A stretch of 5,469 bases of DNA from Chloroflexota bacterium (GTDB lineage: Bacteria > Chloroflexota > Dehalococcoidia > Lucifugimonadales > VGZR01): positions 1-5,469 of the forward strand of contig JAQBWG010000137.1 of the NCBI GenBank assembly GCA_027625225.1, in the 5' to 3' direction. Each line of letters starts with the position of its first letter. Position 1 is the first letter of the stretch. This document shows positions 1-5,341 of the stretch, piece after piece. The notes beneath the pieces are model-generated. The model was not told the DNA's origin and ran no database searches. It saw only the letters and a list, made by a program, of their open reading frames with translations. The translations under genes were made by a program, and so were the position numbers.

Positions 1-2139
1 CGGCGCCAGGTCCTTCAACCCCACCAGGCTGATGCGGTCGTCCGCCCGTATCTTGTCGTAGTCCTTGGCATCGCTGAACGTCAACGGCAGCAGCCCCTGC
101 TTTTTGAGATTCGATTCGTGGATGCGGGCGAAGCTCTTGGCGATGACCGCCGCGCCGCCCAGCAACCGTGGCGACAGCGCCGCGTGCTCGCGGCTGCTCC
201 CCTCGCCGTAGTTGTTGTCGCCGATGACCACCCAGCGCAGCCCCTTGGCCTTGTAGTCGCGGGCGACCGCCGAGATGGCCCTGCCCTTCTCGCCCGAAAG
301 CTGGTTCGTGGTCTTGCCCGCCTCTTCCGTGTAGGCGTTGATGGCCCCCATGAACATATTGTCGCTGAACTTCTCCAGGTGGCCCCTGAACCGCAGCCAC
401 GGCCCCGCCGGGGAAATGTGATCGGTCGTGCACTTGCCCTTCACCTTAACCAGCACCGGCAGCTTCTCGTAATCCTTGCCGTCCCACGGCTTCCACGGCT
501 CCAGAAGCTGCAAACGGTCGCTGTTCGGGTCAACGGAAATCTTGATAGCGCTGCCGTCTTCCGGCGGCGCCACGTACGACGACTGGCTCTTGGCGAACCC
601 GTTCGCCGGAACCTCCGGTGCGGGCTTGGGCGCCTCCAGCTTGAACTCCTTGCCGTCCGCCCCCTTGAGTGTGTCCGTAAGCGGGTTGAACGACAGCCTG
701 CCGCCGATAGATAGCGCAACCACAATCTCCGGACTGGCGATGAAGTTCATCGTCTCCGAACGGCCGTCGTTCCGGCGCGGGAAGTTGCGGTTGTACGACG
801 TCACAATCGTGTTCTGCACGCCGTCCAGCGCTTTCTCGCGCTTCCACTGACCGATGCACGGGCCGCAAGCGTTCGCCAGTACCGTCGCCTTGATATCGGT
901 GAGTTTACCCATCTGACCGTCGCGCTCGATGGTCGCCCGTATCTGCTCCGACCCCGGCGTCACCATCAACTCCGACGCCACCTTTATACCGTGGTTGCTG
1001 GCCTGCGTCGCCACATCAGCCGCCCTCGTCATGTCCTCGTACGACGAGTTGGTGCAGCTTCCGATAAGCGCCGTGTCAATCTTGTCCACGAACTTGTTGC
1101 TGGCGTCTTTGACCTCGGTGGCCAGCATGGAAATCGGCCGCACCCTGTCCGGCGAATGCGGCCCTGCCACGTGTGGCTCCAGCTTCGATAAATCGATTTC
1201 AACAACCTTGTCGAAGTAGTCCTTGGGATTCTTGACCACCTCGTCGTCCTGCCTGAGCAGATCCTTGTTCTTGTTCGCCAGGTCGGCCAGCGCCGCCCTG
1301 TTCGTCGAGCGCAGATACGTATCCATCCGCTCGTCGTAGGCAAACACCGACGTCGTCGCGCCCAGTTCCGCGCCCATGTTGGTGATGGTCGCCTTGCCGG
1401 TGCAGGAAATGCTGCTGGCGCCCGGCCCGAAATACTCGATAATCGCGTTCGTGCCGCCCTCCACGGTCAGCGCGCCCGCCAGATACACGATAACGTCCTT
1501 GGGGGCCGTCCACCCGTTCATCTTGCCGGTAAGATACACACCGATGTGCTTGGGGTACAGCACCTCCCAGGGCAGCCCGGCCATCACCTCGACCGCGTCC
1601 GCGCCGCCGACACCGACCGCGCAGGCGCCTAGCCCGCCGCCGTTGGGCGTGTGCGAGTCCGTGCCGATGATAAGCGCACCGGGATAGGCATAGTTCTCTA
1701 ATACAACCTGGTGGATGATGCCCGCGCCGGGGCCCCAGAAGCCGACGCCGAACTTGGCGGAGGCGGTGCGAAGGAAGTCGTAAACCTCTTTGTTCTCTTC
1801 TTTAGAGTCGAGCAGGTCGGCGACGCCTTCGACACGGGCCTGGATGAGGTGGTCGCAGTGTACGGTCGTCGGCACCGCGGCCGCCTTGCGCTTGGTCTGC
1901 ATGAAGGAGAGCATGACGGTTTGACCGAGCACGTCTTGCAGGGCTACACGGTCGGGTCGAAGCTCCAAAAAGCTCTTGCCGGGTTCGAGAGGGACGGTAT
2001 TGGGGTCGTCCGCGTGGCCGAGCAGAATCTTGTCGAGCGTGAGCGGCTTGCCCATGCGCTTGCGGATGATGGGGAGGTTTTTTTTCATGGTTTCGTAGGT
2101 CTTGGCGACCATCTGGGGGGTGGATTCTATAGCTGGCAA
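1..2139 (-). CDS. acn: Aconitate hydratase (aconitase), mitochondrial type, C-terminus cut by window edge
   Basis: Aconitase interconverts citrate and isocitrate through cis-aconitate in the TCA cycle, using a cytoplasmic [4Fe-4S] cluster. The frame is open for 713 codons from a TTG start and runs off the left edge. Visible motifs are TDSHTPNGGG (about 160-169), GSCTNSSYEDM (360-370) with cluster ligand C362, ACGPCIGQW (424-432) with ligands C425 and C428, the substrate-binding Arg in FRGHL (R585), and the active-site loop GEGSSREHAA (645-654). SCTNSSYEDM and GFWGPGAGIIHQ match the mitochondrial ACO2 branch rather than the bacterial AcnA/IRP or AcnB branches. Mitochondrial enzymes have about 780 residues with a transit peptide, so roughly 60 C-terminal residues should be missing here. 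The TTG start is chosen because GAAGGAG lies 8 bases upstream. An in-frame ATG at 2224-2226 would add 29 residues unlike any aconitase and has no Shine-Dalgarno. Codon choice changes near residue 180 (see findings). Confidence 0.96.
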   Translation of the reverse strand, partial: MPAIESTPQMVAKTYETMKKNLPIIRKRMGKPLTLDKILLGHADDPNTVPLEPGKSFLELRPDRVALQDVLGQTVMLSFMQTKRKAAAVPTTVHCDHLIQARVEGVADLLDSKEENKEVYDFLRTASAKFGVGFWGPGAGIIHQVVLENYAYPGALIIGTDSHTPNGGGLGACAVGVGGADAVEVMAGLPWEVLYPKHIGVYLTGKMNGWTAPKDVIVYLAGALTVEGGTNAIIEYFGPGASSISCTGKATITNMGAELGATTSVFAYDERMDTYLRSTNRAALADLANKNKDLLRQDDEVVKNPKDYFDKVVEIDLSKLEPHVAGPHSPDRVRPISMLATEVKDASNKFVDKIDTALIGSCTNSSYEDMTRAADVATQASNHGIKVASELMVTPGSEQIRATIERDGQMGKLTDIKATVLANACGPCIGQWKREKALDGVQNTIVTSYNRNFPRRNDGRSETMNFIASPEIVVALSIGGRLSFNPLTDTLKGADGKEFKLEAPKPAPEVPANGFAKSQSSYVAPPEDGSAIKISVDPNSDRLQLLEPWKPWDGKDYEKLPVLVKVKGKCTTDHISPAGPWLRFRGHLEKFSDNMFMGAINAYTEEAGKTTNQLSGEKGRAISAVARDYKAKGLRWVVIGDNNYGEGSSREHAALSPRLLGGAAVIAKSFARIHESNLKKQGLLPLTFSDAKDYDKIRADDRISLVGLKDLAP

Positions 2140-2147
2140 GTGTATTT

Positions 2148-2154
2148 CTCCTTC
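2148..2154 (-). promoter_or_regulatory. Ribosome binding site that sets the TTG start of aconitase
   Basis: GAAGGAG on the minus strand sits 8 bases before TTG (2137-2139). It decides between this TTG and the other in-frame candidates: ATG at 2224-2226 and the internal ATG codons at residues 10 and 18. None of those has a comparable Shine-Dalgarno. Confidence 0.75.
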
Positions 2155-2167
2155 AAACTGTACGGAA

Positions 2168-2195
2168 AATGTACGGCTTTGGAACGATTGTTCAA
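2168..2195 (-). promoter_or_regulatory. Weak candidate sigma70-type promoter for aconitase
   Basis: On the minus strand TTGAAC (2190-2195, 4 of 6 to consensus) is followed after 16 bases by TACATT (2168-2173, 4 of 6). Transcription would start near 2161, leaving a leader of about 20 bases that contains the Shine-Dalgarno. The match is weak and rests only on position and spacing. Confidence 0.25.
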
Positions 2196-2219
2196 GGCCG
2201 GTAAATGATGTCTCTTTCA

Positions 2220-2250
2220 GGGGCATTTTAGCTTGAAAGCATGATGCCCC
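2220..2250. repeat. Inverted repeat / hairpin between ferredoxin and aconitase
   Basis: GGGGCAT (2220-2226) and ATGCCCC (2244-2250) are perfect 7-bp arms. The 17-base interior can fold further (GCT/AGC around TGAA). No T-run follows on the minus strand, so it is not a classical intrinsic terminator. It lies about 80 bases upstream of the aconitase start and could act as a weak terminator, an RNA-stability element or an operator. One arm contains the unused in-frame ATG of aconitase. Confidence 0.45.
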
Positions 2251-2312
2251 GGCACATTCTTCAGCTACGCAGAAATGTTGCCGTCCGGTATGCCTTTGAT
2301 GCTATTCGGTTG

Positions 2313-2330
2313 GGCGGCGCATACGCCGCC
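2313..2330 (-). terminator. GC-rich hairpin just after ferredoxin, terminator-like without U-tract
   Basis: Two 7-bp GC arms (GGCGGCG and CGCCGCC on the plus strand) enclose a 4-base loop. The hairpin begins 17 bases past the ferredoxin stop codon. That position suits 3'-end formation or protection of the ferredoxin mRNA, but the bases after the stem are not U-rich, so intrinsic termination is uncertain. Confidence 0.4.
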
Positions 2331-2347
2331 GGGATGTCTCCGAGATG

Positions 2348-2596
2348 TTACTTGGAGACGCCGAAGTAATCGTAGTTGATGTCGATGAACTTGTTCCACT
2401 CCTGGGGGGTGTCGTCCTCGGCGAAGATTGCGTTCACCGGGCAGACGGGCTCGCAGGCGGCGCAGTCGATGCACTCTTCGGGGTGGATGTAGTACTGGTT
2501 GTCCTCATCCTTGGTGTAGATGCAGTCCACGGGACAGACATCCACGCAGGCGCCGTCTTTCACATCAACACAGGGCTCGGCAATGATATAGGTCAT
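2348..2596 (-). CDS. fdxA: 7Fe ferredoxin ([3Fe-4S][4Fe-4S]), FdxA-like
   Basis: A small soluble, acidic electron carrier of 82 residues. It has two ferredoxin cysteine motifs: C9-x7-C17-x3-C21-P, and C42-x2-C45-x2-C48-x3-C52-P. The position equal to the second cysteine of a canonical first motif is V12. By analogy with Azotobacter FdI and actinobacterial FdxA, C9, C17 and C52 would then hold a [3Fe-4S] cluster, and C21, C42, C45 and C48 a [4Fe-4S] cluster. The N-terminus MTYIIAEPCVDVKDGAC closely resembles mycobacterial and Streptomyces 7Fe ferredoxins. It is shorter than those (about 106 residues) because the C-terminal extension is missing. AGGAGG lies 11 bases before the ATG. It has its own promoter and is probably a single-gene unit on the same strand as the exporter and aconitase. 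The redox partner cannot be told from this window. Confidence 0.95.
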   Translation of the reverse strand: MTYIIAEPCVDVKDGACVDVCPVDCIYTKDEDNQYYIHPEECIDCAACEPVCPVNAIFAEDDTPQEWNKFIDINYDYFGVSK

Positions 2597-2607
2597 CGGT
2601 GCGGTTT

Positions 2608-2613
2608 CCTCCT
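2608..2613 (-). promoter_or_regulatory. Ribosome binding site of the ferredoxin
   Basis: A perfect AGGAGG on the minus strand, 11 bases before the ATG at 2594-2596. The spacing is slightly long, but it is the only candidate and supports this start. Confidence 0.7.
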
Positions 2614-2677
2614 AGCGATGGACAGCGATTTTCGGGCCGCTCGTCCGTGCGATTGAGATTCAATTACTACACTTCCG

Positions 2678-2707
2678 ATTATAGCTCTCGTGTTTACGGC
2701 TTTTCAA
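2678..2707 (-). promoter_or_regulatory. Sigma70-type promoter driving the ferredoxin
   Basis: On the minus strand TTGAAA (2702-2707) is followed after 18 bases by a perfect TATAAT (2678-2683). The predicted start of transcription is near 2671, giving a leader of about 75 bases before the ferredoxin ATG. It lies in an AT-richer gap between the exporter stop and the ferredoxin, which suggests the ferredoxin is transcribed independently of the exporter. Confidence 0.7.
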
Positions 2708-2780
2708 CACGTTTACTCGTATTTGGTTTGCGCAGTTACGGGATTGCAATTCAGTGTCAGCCATAACGTCGCGCGATGGG

Positions 2781-4724
2781 TCAGGTCACCGCCTCTTTGG
2801 GTGTGTCGGACTGTCTGGCTACCACGGTGCCATTGGTAAGCACGATGCCGTCTTCGTTGTAGCTCTCCACCTGCCCGCTACCGAACTGTTGCTCGTATAG
2901 CTGTCTGTACAGGCCCTGACTACGCAACAGTTCGGCGTGGGTGCCCTGTTCGACGACCTGTCCACTGTCTATGACGTAGATGATGTCCGCCGCGATGATG
3001 GTGGACAGCCGGTGGGCGATGGCGATGGTGGTGCGGTTCTTCATGAGCGGCTCCAGTGCGGCCTGGATATAGCGTTCGCTGGTGGTATCCAATGCAGAGG
3101 TGGCCTCGTCGAGGATGAGAATCTTGGGTTGGTGGAGAATCACCCTGGCGATAGCGAGCCGCTGGCGTTCGCCCCCGGAGAGCCGGTAGCCTCGCTCCCC
3201 CACTATGGTGTCGTAGGTGTCCGGGAAGGCCATGATGCGATCGTGGATGAAGGCCGCCTTCGCCGCAGCTTCGACTTGCTGTTGGGTGGCGTCGGGGTTG
3301 CCGTAGCGGATGTTATCCAGCACGGTGGAGTGGAACAGATAGCTTTCCTGGGTCACGTAGCCGATGAGACCGGAGAGCGACGAAAGTTTGATTTCCCGCA
3401 CGTCGGTGCCGTCTATGCGTACGGCGCCACCGGTTACGTCGTACAAACGGGGTATGAGATAGGAGATGGAGGTCTTGCCCGCGCCGCTCGGCCCTACGAA
3501 GGCGGCAAGCTGTCCGGGCTCGATGGTGAAGCTCACGCCGTCCAGCGCCCAGGCCGGTTCCACTTCTGTGACTTGTTTCGCAGCATTCGCAGAGGCCGAT
3601 CGCTTCTGGGGAGACGAGTCGTAGCGCAGGCGTACGTCCTGGAATTCGACTTTGCCCGTTGCCTGCGCGGACAGCAGTTCGGTGGCATTGGGAGAGTCCT
3701 GAATCTCGGACTTTAAGTCGAGATAGCCGAAGATGCGCTCGAACAACGCCAGCGACGACTGCAGTTCCACCGAGACACGGAGCAGGCTGCCGATGGGGAA
3801 GTACAACCGGCTCTGCAAGGTGGTGAAGGCGACGATGGTGCCCGCGGTTACCCCGCCGCTGCCGAAGCCGAGCAGCAGGTATCCCGCCAGCACGTAGATG
3901 GCAACGGGCGACACGGAGAAGAATATCTGCATGATGGCCCAGAACACCTGTCCGGTCATCTCCTGCCGCACCACGAGGTTGGAAAGCCGCTGGTTCTCCT
4001 CGCTGAACCGGTCTATCTCGCGCCGCTGGCCTCCGAAAAGCTTGGAGAGCATGATGCCGGAGACGGAGAGGGTTTCCTGGGTGATGGCGGTCATTTCCGC
4101 GCGGGACTCCTGCACCTGCACGGTGGCCGCGCGCCGCCTTCTTCCCACATACCGGGTCATGATGACGAACAGCGGAACGGTGAACATGGCCACCAGGGTG
4201 AGCTGCCAGGACAGGATGAGCATGGCGATGAGGGTGCTGATGAAGATGACCACGTCGGCCAGCACGCTGGTGAGGGTGCTGGTGACCACGGCCTGGACGC
4301 CGCCCACGTCGTTGGACACACGCGACTGTATCTCGCCGGTGCGGGTGTCGGTGAAGAAGCTGAGAGGCTGTTTTTGCAGATGCTGGAACAGCTTGTCACG
4401 CAGGTCGCGCATCACCCGCTGTCCCATGCGGTTGGTGAGGTAGGTCTGGGCCACGCCGAGCAGTCCGGTGATCACGGTGATGCCGGCCATAATGGCGGCG
4501 AATATCCAAAGCAGGTTCAGGTCGGTGCCACCGGGGGCGAACAGCGCGTCGTCGAACACCCGCTGGATGAGCAGCGGATTGGCTACGCCGAGGCCGGAGG
4601 TCACCAAAATGAGCAGGCCGACCACAGACGCCGTGCGCCAGTAGGGGCGGAAGACGGATACGATCTTGCGTATAAGTCCCCGGTCGGCCAAGTGTCCCGT
4701 CACGGAGGTTGTGCTGTTGGTCAA
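2781..4724 (-). CDS. ABC exporter half-transporter (permease fused to ATPase), MsbA/BmrA-like
   Basis: An inner-membrane exporter of 647 residues, expected to work as a dimer and use ATP to move lipid, drug or peptide substrates outward; the substrate cannot be read from sequence. The membrane domain covers about 31-312, with hydrophobic segments near 31-49, 70-93, 152-171, 174-192, 260-286 and 292-312. The ATPase domain shows A-loop Y368, Walker A GPSGAGKT (411-418, K417), Q-loop Q459, the exporter X-loop TIVGERG (506-512), signature LSGGERQ (515-521), Walker B ILILDE (535-540), D-loop SALD (543-546) and switch H571. All catalytic residues are present. About 18 extra residues separate the A-loop from Walker A, and a tail of about 30 residues follows the ATPase. 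The start is TTG: GGGAG lies 5 bases upstream, an in-frame TGA at 4737-4739 rules out a longer form, and the first in-frame ATG (residue 79) would remove the first membrane segment. Confidence 0.95.
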   Translation of the reverse strand: MTNSTTSVTGHLADRGLIRKIVSVFRPYWRTASVVGLLILVTSGLGVANPLLIQRVFDDALFAPGGTDLNLLWIFAAIMAGITVITGLLGVAQTYLTNRMGQRVMRDLRDKLFQHLQKQPLSFFTDTRTGEIQSRVSNDVGGVQAVVTSTLTSVLADVVIFISTLIAMLILSWQLTLVAMFTVPLFVIMTRYVGRRRRAATVQVQESRAEMTAITQETLSVSGIMLSKLFGGQRREIDRFSEENQRLSNLVVRQEMTGQVFWAIMQIFFSVSPVAIYVLAGYLLLGFGSGGVTAGTIVAFTTLQSRLYFPIGSLLRVSVELQSSLALFERIFGYLDLKSEIQDSPNATELLSAQATGKVEFQDVRLRYDSSPQKRSASANAAKQVTEVEPAWALDGVSFTIEPGQLAAFVGPSGAGKTSISYLIPRLYDVTGGAVRIDGTDVREIKLSSLSGLIGYVTQESYLFHSTVLDNIRYGNPDATQQQVEAAAKAAFIHDRIMAFPDTYDTIVGERGYRLSGGERQRLAIARVILHQPKILILDEATSALDTTSERYIQAALEPLMKNRTTIAIAHRLSTIIAADIIYVIDSGQVVEQGTHAELLRSQGLYRQLYEQQFGSGQVESYNEDGIVLTNGTVVARQSDTPKEAVT

Positions 4725-4729
4725 ATTCG

Positions 4730-4734
4730 CTCCC
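4730..4734 (-). promoter_or_regulatory. Ribosome binding site that sets the TTG start of the ABC exporter
   Basis: GGGAG on the minus strand, 5 bases before TTG (4722-4724). It directly abuts the 3' arm of the hairpin at 4735-4764, so folding of that hairpin could affect ribosome access. Confidence 0.6.
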
Positions 4735-4764
4735 GCTCATCCGTCTACACAGACGCGGATGAGC
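4735..4764. promoter_or_regulatory. Inverted repeat in the exporter leader (hairpin or operator)
   Basis: GCTCATCC (4735-4742) and GGATGAGC (4757-4764) are perfect 8-bp arms. Inside them GTCT and AGAC pair around an ACAC loop, with a 2-base bulge (GC). As RNA from the minus strand this is a 12-bp hairpin whose 3' arm ends at the base before the exporter's Shine-Dalgarno. As DNA the arm centres are 22 bp apart, about two helical turns, which would also fit a dimeric repressor. The repeat is directly visible; its function is inferred. Confidence 0.6.
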
Positions 4765-4778
4765 CAATTGCTACACCG

Positions 4779-4784
4779 ATTGTA
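4779..4784 (-). promoter_or_regulatory. Candidate -10 element for the ABC exporter
   Basis: TACAAT on the minus strand (5 of 6 to TATAAT), preceded by TTG. Transcription would start near 4772, giving a leader of about 48 bases that includes the inverted repeat at 4735-4764. The nearest -35-like hexamer, TTGCCG, lies 20 bases upstream, which is too far for a good promoter. Confidence 0.3.
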
Positions 4785-4831
4785 CAAAAGAAGTTGCGCG
4801 GTGGCGGCAATCCGTTTCTTCATCGAATCGG

Positions 4832-4859
4832 TCGAGACGCGACTGGGGTCGGGTACAAT
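4832..4859 (+). promoter_or_regulatory. Candidate promoter for the resolvase-related gene
   Basis: TCGAGA (4832-4837, 4 of 6 to TTGACA) is followed after 16 bases by TACAAT (4854-4859, 5 of 6 to TATAAT). Transcription would start near 4866, about 20 bases before the GTG start. The -10 is convincing by position, the -35 is weak. Confidence 0.4.
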
Positions 4860-4877
4860 GCGGTGGAAACCTGATTC

Positions 4878-4881
4878 GAGG
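4878..4881 (+). promoter_or_regulatory. Ribosome binding site that favours GTG at 4889
   Basis: GAGG lies 7 bases before GTG at 4889-4891. The in-frame GTG at 4883 is only one base away from it, too close for normal initiation, so the start two codons further in is preferred. Confidence 0.45.
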
Positions 4882-4888
4882 TGTGCCG

Positions 4889-5260
4889 GTGGAGACTGTT
4901 GCTGTCGTTCTGGGTGTTGCGCTCGTTGTAGCCGTTCTGCTGGTGTGGTTGTTTTATGAGTTGTGGAAGCGGACGCGGGCGGATTTGCGAACGGCACGGT
5001 CGGGAAGCCAGAGCATGAGCACGCGGTACGGGCAGATGACGGAGCAGTTCATGCCGTTTCTGAACGACTATCCATGGGACCCGGAGCGATTCCGGTTCAT
5101 CGGTTCGCCGATAGACGGCATCCAGTTCGAGGACGACAGGGTTATCATCGTGGAGTTCAAGACGGGCGGCAGCGCATTGACGGCTACGCAGCGACGCATA
5201 CGCGACCAGGTGAAGGCGGGACAGGTGGAGTTCACGGAGCTACGAATCGGCTCGAAGTGA
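4889..5260 (+). CDS. Membrane-anchored Holliday-junction-resolvase-related protein (PD-(D/E)xK-like)
   Basis: A protein of 123 residues. Residues about 3-22 form one hydrophobic segment, followed by a basic stretch (WKRTRADLRTAR), so the C-terminal domain should face the cytoplasm. The soluble part carries FRFIGSPIDGIQF, then IIVEFKTG, then TQRRIRDQV. This order resembles the Pfam family described as endonuclease related to archaeal Holliday junction resolvase (PF10107, from memory). D76, E89, K91 and Q101 fit a PD-(D/E)xK nuclease core, with E-x-K in VEFK. Nuclease activity is not established for this family as far as I know. A GTG at 4883 could add two residues. The gene is divergent from the exporter and 81 bases before the SDR gene; neither neighbour is a recombination protein, so context does not support a DNA-repair operon. 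Family assignment is fairly sure, function is not. Confidence 0.82.
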   Translation: METVAVVLGVALVVAVLLVWLFYELWKRTRADLRTARSGSQSMSTRYGQMTEQFMPFLNDYPWDPERFRFIGSPIDGIQFEDDRVIIVEFKTGGSALTATQRRIRDQVKAGQVEFTELRIGSK

Positions 5261-5285
5261 GATACCGGACAGGGGCCGGATGCGG

Positions 5286-5291
5286 TACACT
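5286..5291 (+). promoter_or_regulatory. Candidate -10 element for the SDR gene
   Basis: TACACT, preceded by GG, just after the resolvase-related gene. It resembles GGTACAAT before that gene. A start near 5298 would give a leader of about 44 bases. No good -35 is visible, so the SDR may instead be co-transcribed with the upstream gene. Confidence 0.25.
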
Positions 5292-5327
5292 CGGCGGCGA
5301 ATCGTTCATACGCAACACACAAACACG

Positions 5328-5333
5328 AAGGAG
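5328..5333 (+). promoter_or_regulatory. Ribosome binding site of the SDR gene
   Basis: AAGGAG, 8 bases before the ATG at 5342-5344, an ideal spacing that fixes this start. Confidence 0.75.
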
Positions 5334-5341
5334 TTATTCTC

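Noticed and set aside
118..714. Plus-strand open frame of 198 codons
   Set aside because: It is antisense to the conserved C-terminal domain of aconitase; its Arg/Ala/Val-rich translation matches no family I recognise and is typical of a GC-rich shadow frame.
1711..2208. Plus-strand open frame of 165 codons across the aconitase 5' end
   Set aside because: Mostly antisense to conserved aconitase sequence, with no recognisable domain. Best explained as a shadow.
2140..2226. N-terminal extension of aconitase from ATG at 2224-2226
   Set aside because: The frame is open, but the ATG has no Shine-Dalgarno, lies in a hairpin arm, and the 29 added residues do not look like an aconitase N-terminus; TTG at 2139 has an ideal GAAGGAG.
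2220..2250. Eukaryote-style iron-responsive element upstream of aconitase
   Set aside because: The hairpin has neither the CAGUGN loop nor the bulged C of an IRE, so the resemblance is only positional.
2937..3716. Plus-strand open frame of 259 codons
   Set aside because: Fully antisense to the ATPase domain of the exporter, whose Walker and signature motifs are intact; no recognisable domain in the translation.
4396..4767. ATG at 4740 as start of a minus-strand gene instead of the exporter TTG
   Set aside because: It is in another frame, gives an Arg/His/Pro-rich translation without domains, and the exporter frame carries all family motifs.
4374..4874. Plus-strand open frame of 166 codons across the divergent gap
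   Set aside because: Antisense to the exporter N-terminus and overlapping the promoter region; composition is that of a shadow frame.
5261..5341. Terminator between the resolvase-related gene and the SDR
   Set aside because: Only short imperfect pairings (such as TACCG/CGGTA at 5263-5287) and no T-run, so no terminator is called.
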